From positions 1 through 11,232 of the forward strand of contig CAMBZK010000023.1 of assembly GCA_945872225.1 (NCBI GenBank): DNA of 11,232 nucleotides, read 5' to 3'. Of this stretch, positions 1 to 6,951 are shown piece after piece. The DNA is from a candidate division TM6 bacterium UASB124 (GTDB lineage: Bacteria > Babelota > Babeliae > Babelales > RVW-14). Every line of letters starts with the position of its first letter. Positions within the stretch are counted from its first letter, which is position 1. The translations under genes and the position numbers were made by a program. The notes under the pieces were generated by a model, which worked only from the letters and a program-made list of their open reading frames with translations, did not search any database and was not told where the DNA came from.

Positions 1-453
1 GTTGCTACGCTAAGAGAAGACTACCCAGAAACAGAAGATACTTTTTTAACTGGTTTATATATTATGCTGAAAGAGCTTTCAGTTCCACCTCAATGCATAA
101 CGGTCAAAGGGTATGAGATCTCCTTCAATTATGGTTTATATCGTGATCTGTTTTTCAGAACTAACGATATTGAATTTGTTGACACTTCAACGCGTACTCG
201 CGTTGATAACTTTGGGAATATCCTTCGTGAAGCAATCAATGATCTTGCTAAAGGAGCGTGCCTTGAAGGTGCCGTAAGAGTATTTGTGATGGAATCTCGT
301 GTTTCGCCAATGATTCCACTTCGGGGTTCTGCAAACACTTCTCCTGTTGGTCGAGGCTCTGCTTTTGGTAGAAGGGTAGGGTCTGCCGGTGCTGATTCCC
401 CGGGCGCTGAATTTGCCGGCGCAGGATCCCCAGGTGCTGGGGACAAAGAGTAG
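1..453 (+). CDS. 3' end of an unrecognised protein with a Gly/Ala/Pro/Ser-rich tail (5' partial)
   Basis: The frame is open from base 1 to the TAG at 451-453, so the gene probably begins left of the window. An ATG at 64 exists, but I see no ribosome binding site before it. About 150 residues are visible. The first part is an ordinary mixed-charge globular sequence (for example VKGYEISFNYGLYRDLFF). The last 45 or so residues are a Gly/Ala/Ser/Pro-rich, probably disordered tail with GSAGAD, SPGAEFAG and AGSPGAG units, ending in an acidic GDKE. I do not recognise a family. The gene is convergent with pgeF and the two stop codons are only two bases apart. A candidate terminator for this gene lies inside the 3' end of pgeF. 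The open frame and plausible protein make it likely real; the function is unknown. Confidence 0.6.
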   Translation, partial: VATLREDYPETEDTFLTGLYIMLKELSVPPQCITVKGYEISFNYGLYRDLFFRTNDIEFVDTSTRTRVDNFGNILREAINDLAKGACLEGAVRVFVMESRVSPMIPLRGSANTSPVGRGSAFGRRVGSAGADSPGAEFAGAGSPGAGDKE

Positions 454-455
454 GA

Positions 456-1160
456 TTACAAACAGGCAATGGTTGCCTGCGTTTTGTAGGCAGTCTTGTC
501 GGTTGCTCTGCGATATGAGTGGTATTCGTTGTTGCAGATTGTGCAGCAGTTGTTTGAAAGATCAATGTTGCTTTCATTTACCCCGCTAGCAAGTAGCTGT
601 TGCTTGTTGAATTCAGTGTTATCAAAAAAAATAATGCCATCGTTGTTTTGTTTTAAAAACGCGGTGGCATTATTTTTTAGTGCTGCAACAAAATCTTGCT
701 TTACTTCATAGCAGCAAACTTTGCCCGCAGGGCCAAACCACACTTTGAGTTGCTGCACATCAATGCCAAAGTCGTTAATTAGTCGTTCGACAACCACTGG
801 TCCTATGCCGGCAACTGAGCCACGCCAACCGGCGTGAGCAACGGCAATAACGTTTTTATCTGGGGCGTAAAAAGCAAGGGGCACGCAGTCGGCTGTGAGT
901 ACCGCAATGCCAACACCAGGCTCGTGGGCGATTAAATAATCACCGTCGTGTGTTTTAAAATCAATGACGGGTTGCTCTGTGGCTGTTGGGTGCTTGGTCG
1001 CCACGCGGCCATCAATCCCATGGATTTGGTGACTGATGGTAAGCTGGGGAATTCCTAGCTGCTGAGCAAGTTGTACAAGTGCGGCAGGAAAAGCAGGCTC
1101 TTTAAAGCCAACCGGAAAGTCTGCAGCGGTACCGAAAAATAGGTTGGGAAGCTTGTTCAC
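456..1160 (-). CDS. pgeF: Peptidoglycan editing factor PgeF / YfiH (DUF152, laccase-domain) family protein
   Basis: This 234-residue protein has the normal length for the YfiH/DUF152 family. The zinc-site motifs appear in order: QIHG with His47, TADC with Cys92, and HAGWRG with His109. The family's CCYEV segment follows at 149-153, and the C-terminal signature around CTICNNEYHSYRR is present. Known family members are cytosolic; PgeF removes wrongly incorporated residues from peptidoglycan precursors, and related proteins act on purine nucleosides. Which activity applies here cannot be told from sequence. The start is GTG at 1158-1160, preceded by AAAGAG at a good distance. It follows mutY on the same strand after a 21-base gap, so the two are probably co-transcribed. 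The stop at 456-458 almost touches the stop of the convergent first gene. Confidence 0.9.
   Translation of the reverse strand: MNKLPNLFFGTAADFPVGFKEPAFPAALVQLAQQLGIPQLTISHQIHGIDGRVATKHPTATEQPVIDFKTHDGDYLIAHEPGVGIAVLTADCVPLAFYAPDKNVIAVAHAGWRGSVAGIGPVVVERLINDFGIDVQQLKVWFGPAGKVCCYEVKQDFVAALKNNATAFLKQNNDGIIFFDNTEFNKQQLLASGVNESNIDLSNNCCTICNNEYHSYRRATDKTAYKTQATIACL
463..485 (+). terminator. candidate intrinsic terminator of the first gene
   Basis: A perfect 7-bp stem (CAGGCAA at 463-469, TTGCCTG at 473-479) with a 3-base loop is followed after CG by TTTT. It starts 10 bases after the stop of the plus-strand gene and lies inside the last codons of the convergent pgeF. The T tract is short, so efficiency is uncertain. 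Confidence 0.4.
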
Positions 1161-1181
1161 AGTAGCTCTTTCGTTTTTAAT

Positions 1182-2069
1182 TTACGGCAGTGATAAAAGC
1201 CCGTTGGTCGTTTTTATAAACCCTTCGCGTTGCAAACCTTTTAGTATTTTTTCCACCCGTGCAGGCTCTTTGACCAAGATTTCAGGCAGTGCTGTTGCAG
1301 GGATGCCGGGCTGATCAAGGAGTGCTTGTAAAATCATGCCACGGACTTGGCGGTCAGAGCCTTCAAATTTTGACTGCTTTGCATAGTGTGCGCTGAGGCG
1401 GCTGACGTTGCCAACGGTCTTTTTGAGCATGACGCCGTAGTCCATGAGGGCATAGTTCCATGCTCTGGGGTTGCTTTGATCAAGCGCTGCAGCAACGAGG
1501 GGTTCAAGCATGGCATCAGTCACCGAGGCGTGGTCTTTAAAGAAAAAATAGATAAACACCGTGCGGATATTCGTTTCGATAAAGGCTATTGGCTGGTTAA
1601 AGGCGTAGGTGAGGATAGATCGGGCAGTCGCTTTGCCGATACTGGGAAAGCCTTCTAGCGTTGCTGTGTCAGTTGGCAATATCCCCCCGTGCTCGGTAGA
1701 GACCAGCTGGGCTATTTTTTGTAAAGCTAGCGCCCGCCGGTTGTAGCCAAGCCCCTTCCAGAGCCTGATAACCTCAGTAGTGGGCGCCTCTGCCAGGGTG
1801 GCAAAATCAGGAAATGCCGCAACAAAGGCTTCAAACTTGCCGGCTACACGAAAGGTCTGTGTCTGCTGGAGCATAATCTCTGAAACAGTCACGTAGTAGG
1901 GGGTTGTGATCCGCCGCCAGGTGAAATCACGCTCGTGGTGGGTGTAGTAGTGCCAAATAATGGCATTAAAAGCACTGATTGCGTCTTTGCTAGCTGGAGC
2001 AGCTGCTTGCAGTCCCCAAAATCGGTCGACGAGGGCTTGGTGTTGTTCTTGGTTAAAAGGGGTATTCAT
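1182..2069 (-). CDS. mutY: MutY-like A/G-specific adenine DNA glycosylase lacking the Fe-S cluster
   Basis: MutY removes adenine mispaired with guanine or 8-oxoguanine in base-excision repair. The 295-residue protein shows the HhH-GPD core: SEIMLQQTQ with the conserved Glu64, WKGLGYNRRA at 104-113, and a helix-hairpin-helix LEGFPSIGKATAR at 138-150. The catalytic segment reads FIETNIRTVF (163-172), so the position normally held by Asp is Glu165. After ALMDYG (207-212) the four cluster cysteines of classical MutY are missing, and the whole protein contains no cysteine. The C-terminus (about 239-295) looks like a small winged-helix domain instead of the Nudix-like MutT-fold domain. I recall a Fe-S-free MutY clade with a similar SKFEGSDRQ segment, so this is probably a functional variant and not a decayed gene. 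The ATG is preceded by AGGAG with short spacing. pgeF follows 21 bases downstream. Confidence 0.88.
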   Translation of the reverse strand: MNTPFNQEQHQALVDRFWGLQAAAPASKDAISAFNAIIWHYYTHHERDFTWRRITTPYYVTVSEIMLQQTQTFRVAGKFEAFVAAFPDFATLAEAPTTEVIRLWKGLGYNRRALALQKIAQLVSTEHGGILPTDTATLEGFPSIGKATARSILTYAFNQPIAFIETNIRTVFIYFFFKDHASVTDAMLEPLVAAALDQSNPRAWNYALMDYGVMLKKTVGNVSRLSAHYAKQSKFEGSDRQVRGMILQALLDQPGIPATALPEILVKEPARVEKILKGLQREGFIKTTNGLLSLP

Positions 2070-2103
2070 GGCTCCTGGCTATCATATTTGCTACCGGGGG
2101 GGG

Positions 2104-2140
2104 TTACCGAAAAAACTTTTTTTTAGCATACTATAGCAAC
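2104..2140. promoter_or_regulatory. possible divergent promoter region between mutY and the EamA gene
   Basis: The 96-base gap between the divergent genes holds a CTATAG palindrome at 2131-2136. It gives -10-like hexamers both ways (CATACT or TACTAT on plus, TATAGT on minus), but I found no good -35 at standard spacing. The gap also carries homopolymer runs: G8 at 2096-2103, T8 at 2117-2124 and T8 at 2143-2150. The call rests mainly on position. Confidence 0.25.
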
Positions 2141-2165
2141 TGTTTTTTTTAAAGGATAAAACCCC

Positions 2166-3062
2166 ATGATTCTACCTGCTATTCTCGGCTTTGCTGCTAT
2201 TGCTAGTGCTATTGTTGTTAATAAAATGATTCTCCAATCACTACCCCTTGTTTTTTATGTTGGGTTGCGAAGTTTGTTAGCGGGCTCTATTTTGTTTTTA
2301 TATGCTTGTCGAACAACGCATCGCTTCTCGCGCGAGTACTTGCGGGTTGATCTGCGTTCGCTTTTCTTTGTTGCCATTCTAACAACGCTTGTTCCTGCAC
2401 TTTTAAAAGCCTATGCCATTAAATACATGTTTGCATCAAAGGCTGCACTGATCGGTAGTCTTGACCCGTTCATGACGGCATTGTATGCCTATGTGCTTTT
2501 TGACGATCGTCTGACCAAGCGTAAAATGCTTGGCATTATGGTTGCCTTTGTTGGCGCGCTTGGGTTGTGTTTGAGCGCTTCACCCGTTGAGCAGTCACTC
2601 CATGGGTTCTTATGCTTTTCAATTCCAGAGCTTGCCGCATTTGGTGCGGTGGCGCTGAGTCGCCTTGGCTGGCTTGTTGCACAGCGGCTGCTGAAGCAAG
2701 AGCGCTATTCGCCGATTGAGTTGAATGCGGTTACCATGATACTCTCTGGGCTTATGGGTTTGACCCTAGCAGTATTTTTAGAAGATGGTCTTTCATACGT
2801 AGCGCTTGGTCATCCCGCGTTGCTGGGCCTTGTTGCTTACAGCGTGCTGGTCGGTAATGTGTTTGGCTTTACGTCGTACGGTTATGCCCTCAAGCGTTAT
2901 TCGGCAAGCTTTGCCTCACTACTTGGTTTTTCTACACCGGTCTTCATAACCTTTTTTGGTTGGCTCTTATTGTCTGAGCGTCTAACCTTACCAGTTGCTT
3001 GCTCCGGCGCGATTATTTTTGCAGGTGTTTATCTGTTCTATCGTGAAGAGCTGCGTGGGTAA
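2166..3062 (+). CDS. EamA/DMT-superfamily membrane transporter
   Basis: The 298-residue, strongly hydrophobic protein has about ten predicted membrane helices in two similar halves, as in EamA (drug/metabolite transporter) proteins. Each half ends in the family pattern: LDPFMTALYAYVLFDDRLT followed by a helix in the first, and STPVFITFFGWLLLSERLT followed by the last helix in the second. The length is normal. Family members usually export small metabolites across the inner membrane, and some in intracellular bacteria import them; the substrate cannot be inferred here. The ATG at 2166 is preceded by AAAGGA about nine bases upstream. A small secreted-protein gene follows after 39 bases, suggesting one transcript. 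The protein ends in RGS-free hydrophilic residues (YREELRG), so the last helix is complete. Confidence 0.88.
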   Translation: MILPAILGFAAIASAIVVNKMILQSLPLVFYVGLRSLLAGSILFLYACRTTHRFSREYLRVDLRSLFFVAILTTLVPALLKAYAIKYMFASKAALIGSLDPFMTALYAYVLFDDRLTKRKMLGIMVAFVGALGLCLSASPVEQSLHGFLCFSIPELAAFGAVALSRLGWLVAQRLLKQERYSPIELNAVTMILSGLMGLTLAVFLEDGLSYVALGHPALLGLVAYSVLVGNVFGFTSYGYALKRYSASFASLLGFSTPVFITFFGWLLLSERLTLPVACSGAIIFAGVYLFYREELRG

Positions 3063-3101
3063 AAAAACACAAAAATTATTATTTGAACAGGGAGATTTGG
3101 C

Positions 3102-3722
3102 ATGAAGCTTAGGCGGCTTTTTTTATTGCTCACTATTTTGCTTAACACTGCTGGCAGTCTTTACGCCGCGGCAAGTGACGACTTGCATGAAGCGGATGCG
3201 ATGAAGTCTTTGTGCATGGCTATTTTACTTTATCAGGCTGACAAGGTTGAGCAGTTGCTTGCGGAATATCCTGAGTTGTTAAGATATGAAAATAAAGAGC
3301 TCAAGTATTATTTGATAGCTAAGGAGCGAAACCTAGATGAGTGCTTGCTATTAATTCAAGAAGAACACACTTACAAGCAGTATCCTGATTATTATGCCAT
3401 TGCTACAGATGGGACGTTTATCTACGCTGAACGTGATGTTTCCAGATCTGTTTTTTTTGACAGTATTATTAGCCGCGAAGACTTTGGCAGGCAAAATGGC
3501 AATGAAATTCGAGCGATTTGGATCAAAAAAGAGGTAGCGCGCTCAGAGGGAGAATGCGAAAAAATTTCTGCATTTATGCCGCTATTGAGTAAAAGCTATA
3601 ATCGTATTAAAAATGCGATAGATGCTGCTCGAGAACGTGTTAGTGTCGGTGGGGATGCTTCAGCTGGAGCAGGAGATGGACGCAGGGCTGCTGGTGGAGC
3701 TGCCGAGCGTCCTGTTGGGTGA
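3102..3722 (+). CDS. Secreted protein of unknown function with ankyrin-like helices and a Gly/Ala tail
   Basis: I do not recognise a named family. The 206-residue protein starts with a clear signal peptide: MKLRR, a hydrophobic stretch at 6-20, then YAAA near 21-24 as a likely cleavage site. Residues 35-60 (AILLYQADKVEQLLAEYPELL) and about 66-86 have the helix-pair pattern of degenerate ankyrin repeats. The middle (about 90-180) is mixed-charge and globular. Residues 181-206 form a Gly/Ala/Arg-rich tail of low complexity. AGGGAG at 3089-3094 gives a good ribosome binding site seven bases before the ATG. The next gene starts 13 bases after the stop and has the same signal-plus-helix layout, so the two may be diverged duplicates. 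Secretion to the periplasm or beyond is an inference from the signal peptide. Confidence 0.72.
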   Translation: MKLRRLFLLLTILLNTAGSLYAAASDDLHEADAMKSLCMAILLYQADKVEQLLAEYPELLRYENKELKYYLIAKERNLDECLLLIQEEHTYKQYPDYYAIATDGTFIYAERDVSRSVFFDSIISREDFGRQNGNEIRAIWIKKEVARSEGECEKISAFMPLLSKSYNRIKNAIDAARERVSVGGDASAGAGDGRRAAGGAAERPVG

Positions 3723-3735
3723 AGACATTTTTTGT

Positions 3736-4326
3736 ATGAAGATAAAACAGCTGCTTTTTTTTATGGTGCTGCTTGCGCCAACTTGGTTGAAATCTTGTTT
3801 TACTCCCATAAAAATAGACGATCCTGATCACCCGAGGGCTCAGTTTTACAAGGCTATTCTGAATCTTGATCTTGAGGCGATAAGAGCCAGATTAGTTGTA
3901 GACCAAACACTCTCTTTTGATCGTCTTGGCGAGTTGTATCGTGTCAGCCAGACAGAGTATCTAACGATGTCTCAGGCGATTGATAGAATTCGCCCACTCA
4001 CCAGAAAACAACGAAAAAAGTCTAAAGAAAAAGGCGAGCTAATTATTTGGTGGCAGGGTGACATGATTTCTGCTTGGCTTGAGACTATTTGGAATAAAGA
4101 CTTGAAAAATCGGCTAGAAGTAGTACTTGCAAAGCGGTATGATAGACGAACTAAAGAAGAAAATAAGCTTCTTAAACTTTTTGCTAAGCGTTCTGAGGAA
4201 TATTTTAATGCTATAGCAAAATGTATTCATCGTGCGCAGAGGCGTTGTTCTGATCGGATAGGGCGCTTCGATCCGGTCTTTCAAACAGATAATCCCAGCT
4301 CAGACCCCGGGTGTTGCATCAGCTAA
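3736..4326 (+). CDS. Secreted or lipid-anchored protein of unknown function
   Basis: This 196-residue protein has no family I recognise. I place the start at ATG 3736 because a signal peptide begins there (MKIKQLLFFMVLLAPTWLKSC). The frame is open further upstream to 3622, but that extension overlaps the preceding gene and would bury the signal sequence. Cys21 after LKS resembles a loose lipobox, so it may be a lipoprotein, although Lys at -2 is unusual. AQFYKAILNLDLEAIRARL (34-52) resembles the ankyrin-like first helix pair of its neighbour. The rest is highly charged and rich in Lys/Arg (RKQRKKSKEKGE, 102-113), and the protein ends in GCCIS. The ribosome binding site is weak (GAAG at 3721-3724). 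The last eight bases overlap the convergent phosphotransferase gene. Confidence 0.68.
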   Translation: MKIKQLLFFMVLLAPTWLKSCFTPIKIDDPDHPRAQFYKAILNLDLEAIRARLVVDQTLSFDRLGELYRVSQTEYLTMSQAIDRIRPLTRKQRKKSKEKGELIIWWQGDMISAWLETIWNKDLKNRLEVVLAKRYDRRTKEENKLLKLFAKRSEEYFNAIAKCIHRAQRRCSDRIGRFDPVFQTDNPSSDPGCCIS

Positions 4327-5248
4327 TTGCCCTTACTTCTGCAATGAGCTGCATTGCCATTTGAGATTCACGGAGTAAATCAGCGTCACCAATAGAGTGA
4401 GCATAACAAAGTATGATTGCGTTGTGGTACAGCGCTTTCAGGCAGGCAAGTTGTTTAGTCTCTTGCTTCACTGGTCCGTAGGCTTCAAAAAAAAGAGTAT
4501 GTGCTTCTTGAGGCAAAAAACTGAATACGATGGCAAGATCAACGGCTGGATTCATAAAGCCTAGATCTCCCCAATCAATAATGCCGACCAGTTCGCGTTG
4601 ATCACCGATGAGCAAGTGACGGGCGTATAAATCGCCATGGGCGACGACTTTGGGCTCATGGTCTCGAATGTGGCCTAGCTTGTCGATGATTGCTAAAAGG
4701 TTTTTGCAGCCAGTAAATAACCCAAGCTGTTTAATTTTTAATATATTTTCACGCGCGGTGGGCAAACGAAATGGCACGTCCAAAATGCGGCGGCGTTTGT
4801 CGTGATCCAGACTTTGCTTGAGTGCCTCATCAAGTGGTCTGCTGTGCAGTGTTTTTAAAAATAGTGCAAGTGGCTTGGCTAGAGCAACTCTTTCTGTGCG
4901 TGTAAGTCGCGCGCTGCAGGCGCTTTTGCCTGCAAGAAAATTGTAGCCTAAAAAAGGCCACGGGTAGGTCGTTGTTGGCTGACCAAAAAAAAGTGGTTCA
5001 GGAATGGGGAGTGGCAAGTGTTGTGCCAGGTACGGCAGCATCGAGCTTTCTAGCGGAACGCAGTTAGCAGCGAACTGCCGGCGCGGGAACCGAAATAAAA
5101 ACCGATCATTAACGCGATACACGGTGTTGTCCCAGCCCTCGCCAACAAATACAAGTACTGCTGGTGCAAGTTCTGGAAATTGCGTTTCGATAAGCTCTTT
5201 GCCAAGCGTCTCATCGACCTCATGTTCAGCTACCCACGGCTGACTCAT
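4319..5248 (-). CDS. APH-family (aminoglycoside/macrolide phosphotransferase-like) kinase
   Basis: The 309-residue protein belongs to the APH/choline-kinase-like fold (Pfam APH type). It shows a nucleotide-loop segment GEGWDNTVYRV (36-46), FRFPRR (52-57), the catalytic loop HGDLYARHLL (204-213) with Asp206, and the metal-binding IIDWGD (223-228) with Asp225. The Asn usual in the catalytic loop is His, as in macrolide phosphotransferase-like members that read HGDLxxxHxL. The family phosphorylates small hydroxyl compounds with ATP or GTP; the substrate here is unknown and resistance should not be assumed. I chose ATG 5248 over the ATG at 5266 because AGGA lies nine bases before it and it forms an ATGA overlap with the Nudix stop. 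It is the last gene of the XRE-Fic-Nudix-APH unit, and its end overlaps the convergent secreted-protein gene by eight bases. Confidence 0.85.
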   Translation of the reverse strand: MSQPWVAEHEVDETLGKELIETQFPELAPAVLVFVGEGWDNTVYRVNDRFLFRFPRRQFAANCVPLESSMLPYLAQHLPLPIPEPLFFGQPTTTYPWPFLGYNFLAGKSACSARLTRTERVALAKPLALFLKTLHSRPLDEALKQSLDHDKRRRILDVPFRLPTARENILKIKQLGLFTGCKNLLAIIDKLGHIRDHEPKVVAHGDLYARHLLIGDQRELVGIIDWGDLGFMNPAVDLAIVFSFLPQEAHTLFFEAYGPVKQETKQLACLKALYHNAIILCYAHSIGDADLLRESQMAMQLIAEVRAIS

Positions 5249-5790
5249 GATATAAATTCCTGCCATTTTTTAAACATGCGCAGTACCGACTCGCTACCAG
5301 GAGGTAACGAATGAATATCTTTGCTTACCCAGCGTAATTCTTTTGATTCATGGCTGACGACAAACTGCTCATCACTGGTCACTTGCAGTAGAAAGCGTAC
5401 GTCGTAGTGATAATGCTCAGGCTCATGTTTGCGTGCAGGAATCAGGTGGATATCGATATCAAAAAGCTGGTCACTCACCGGATGTATGCCCATGATACCA
5501 GACTCTTCTTGTGCCTCTTTGAGCCCGACAGCAAGCACATCAGGGTCACCATCACAGTGACCACCAAGTTGTACCCAAAAGCCAAGCTTGGCGTGATGCG
5601 TTAGGAGTGCGTGCGAGCCGTCTTTGCTTAGTAGCCAACATGAAGCGGTAAAATGGCCGACCTCGAGTGTTCGTTCAAAGCAGTCTTTGTATTGTGCAAG
5701 AAACGTGAGCATATCACGTTTTGCATCAATCTCTTCTGGTGCTGTTGGATGGTACTGCTCGAGTAATGTTTTTAATGCTGTTCGTTTCAC
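5245..5790 (-). CDS. Nudix hydrolase
   Basis: Nudix enzymes hydrolyse nucleoside diphosphates linked to another group. In this 181-residue protein the Nudix box spans residues 77-99: GHCDGDPD, then LKEAQEESGI. Gly77, Glu92, Glu95, Glu96 and Gly98 match the catalytic consensus. Arg is replaced by Lys91, and the first Glu position is Pro83 flanked by Asp82 and Asp84, as in a GGHxDGDxD branch of the family. Residues 1-45 form a helical N-terminal extension. The substrate is not predictable. Translation starts at GTG 5788-5790 with AAGGGAAA before it; this GTG overlaps the Fic stop as GTGA, and the gene's own stop overlaps the next start as ATGA. That means tight translational coupling with both neighbours. 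Confidence 0.88.
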   Translation of the reverse strand: MKRTALKTLLEQYHPTAPEEIDAKRDMLTFLAQYKDCFERTLEVGHFTASCWLLSKDGSHALLTHHAKLGFWVQLGGHCDGDPDVLAVGLKEAQEESGIMGIHPVSDQLFDIDIHLIPARKHEPEHYHYDVRFLLQVTSDEQFVVSHESKELRWVSKDIHSLPPGSESVLRMFKKWQEFIS

Positions 5791-6410
5791 GCTATTTTCC
5801 CTTTAGTTATTGCTGCTTCATGAGCGCCAAAGCGATGCATAAGTGCCAATAGCGGCTCATAGTCGCCTTGGTCAGCGGCCTTGAGGCTTGCAATGTATTC
5901 AGAACGAATTCCTCCGTTGTCTTCAAGATAAGGCCATTCGGGATGCTTGCAGTTAAATGCCAAAAGATAACGGTCAGCTATAAGCCGTGAAAAGCGACCA
6001 TTCCCGTTTTCAAATGGGTGGATTAAAACAAGCCGATGGTGAATACGCGCTGCTTGTTCCAGAATAGTTAAACCATCACAGTTATGAACCCAAGCATCGA
6101 CGTCTGCACAGAGTTCTCCTAGTTGGTAGGATATTTTGTATGGTTCAATCCCGATAGAGGTGACTGACTTACGGAATTCGCCCGCCCATTGCCAGACGTC
6201 ACAAAACATTGCTTTGTGAATAGTTTTTAGCGTTGGAATGTTGAACCAGTATTTTGGCGACGCGATTTTGCCAAAAAGATATTTTCTTTGCGCCTCAAAG
6301 ATATTTTCTGCTTCAACCCGGTTCAAATCGTGTTGTGTTAAGACTGTTTTTGGTATCAACCCGCTGTAATCATTGAGGGGCGTTGCCCCTATTGGGTAGT
6401 CGAATAGCAT
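5787..6410 (-). CDS. Fic-domain protein, mobile mystery protein B-like
   Basis: Fic enzymes usually transfer AMP or another nucleotide monophosphate to target proteins, and many are toxins. The 207-residue protein carries the motif HPFENGNGRFSR (131-142) with catalytic His131, Gly136, Asn137, Gly138, Arg139 and Arg142. The acidic residue that normally binds Mg2+ is Asn135. The N-terminal segment IGATPLNDYSGLIP (7-20), the VWQWAGEFRKS block (72-82) and DQGDYEPLLAL near the end match what I recall of mobile mystery protein B (TIGR02613). That family pairs with an XRE protein, mobile mystery protein A, exactly as here. AGGAG lies five bases before the ATG. The XRE gene ends nine bases upstream, and the Nudix gene starts in a GTGA overlap. 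I see no clear [ST]xxxE[GN] inhibitory motif in this protein. Confidence 0.9.
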   Translation of the reverse strand: MLFDYPIGATPLNDYSGLIPKTVLTQHDLNRVEAENIFEAQRKYLFGKIASPKYWFNIPTLKTIHKAMFCDVWQWAGEFRKSVTSIGIEPYKISYQLGELCADVDAWVHNCDGLTILEQAARIHHRLVLIHPFENGNGRFSRLIADRYLLAFNCKHPEWPYLEDNGGIRSEYIASLKAADQGDYEPLLALMHRFGAHEAAITKGKIA

Positions 6411-6419
6411 CGTATCTCC

Positions 6420-6881
6420 TTACTCCTCCCAGAGCTTTGCACTGGGGTTGTGTAGTAATGCTTCAGTCTCTTTTTTGATTAATTCTTCAAGTAGGCGTTT
6501 GTCGGGTTCTTGATCTTCCATGTTCATGGTCCCTCGTAAATACTGTACACGCTGCTCAGCAATCTTTCTAGCTTGTTTTCGACAAAGGCTATCGATCGAT
6601 TCTGTGAGCATAGGTGCAATAACGAGCTCGCAAGAGAGTGCTTCAAAAATAGCGGTCAGGGTAGATAGTGTTGGGTCCGTGATTTCTTGTTCAATCCGTG
6701 AGATGGTGGATTGTGGTACCTTTGCCCGTTTGGCAAGCGCTGACTGTGTCATTTTCAGTTGCTTGCGAATAGTTTTAATAAAGGTGCCAACGTGCAGCTT
6801 GCGCACCGTATGCAACAGATGCTTTGCCGCCGTGGTAACCTCATCAAGAAAGAGCTTTTCGCTGCTAGAAAGATGCTTCAT
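6420..6881 (-). CDS. XRE-family regulator / antitoxin, mobile mystery protein A-like
   Basis: The 153-residue protein has an XRE helix-turn-helix at about residues 34-88: IRKQLKMTQSALAKRAKV, then STISRIEQE and TLSTLTAIFEALSCELV. The C-terminal half (about 92-153) matches the mobile mystery protein A pattern as I recall it: an Arg/Lys-rich helix ending in GTMNMEDQEP (117-126), a second helix, and an LWEE end. Such proteins are partners of the Fic protein encoded next and probably act as both antitoxin and autorepressor; this is an inference from family and position. The ATG follows AAAGGG at about nine bases. It is the first gene of the four-gene unit, and three spaced palindromes lie just upstream. 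Confidence 0.87.
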   Translation of the reverse strand: MKHLSSSEKLFLDEVTTAAKHLLHTVRKLHVGTFIKTIRKQLKMTQSALAKRAKVPQSTISRIEQEITDPTLSTLTAIFEALSCELVIAPMLTESIDSLCRKQARKIAEQRVQYLRGTMNMEDQEPDKRLLEELIKKETEALLHNPSAKLWEE

Positions 6882-6923
6882 TAACTAACCCTTTAGGCTT
6901 TTTACTTATTGTCCTAAGATTAG

Positions 6924-6951
6924 TTTATGCTGTATGGCTATAAAATTGCAA
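6924..6951 (-). promoter_or_regulatory. candidate promoter of the XRE-Fic-Nudix-APH unit
   Basis: On the minus strand TTGCAA (6946-6951) can serve as -35 and CATAAA (6924-6929) as -10, with a 16-base spacer. Each matches the sigma-70 consensus at four of six positions. The -10 overlaps the left arm of operator site 1, and the -35 lies between sites 1 and 2, so bound regulator could block it. The predicted leader is about 35 bases. Confidence 0.35.

Noticed and set aside
248..577. Minus-strand ORFs opposite the first gene and the end of pgeF
   Set aside because: They overlap recognised coding sequence on the other frames, show no domain and have no ribosome binding site.
3622..3735. Upstream start for the second secreted protein
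   Set aside because: It lies inside the preceding gene and would place a hydrophilic extension before a clear signal peptide.
4341..4357. GCAATG/CATTGC hairpin as terminator of the plus-strand unit
   Set aside because: It has six pairs and only a TTT after it, inside the coding end of the kinase gene. Too weak to call.
5249..5266. ATG 5266 as start of the APH-type kinase
   Set aside because: The AGGA site lies downstream of it, and the ATG at 5248 gives the ATGA coupling with the Nudix stop.
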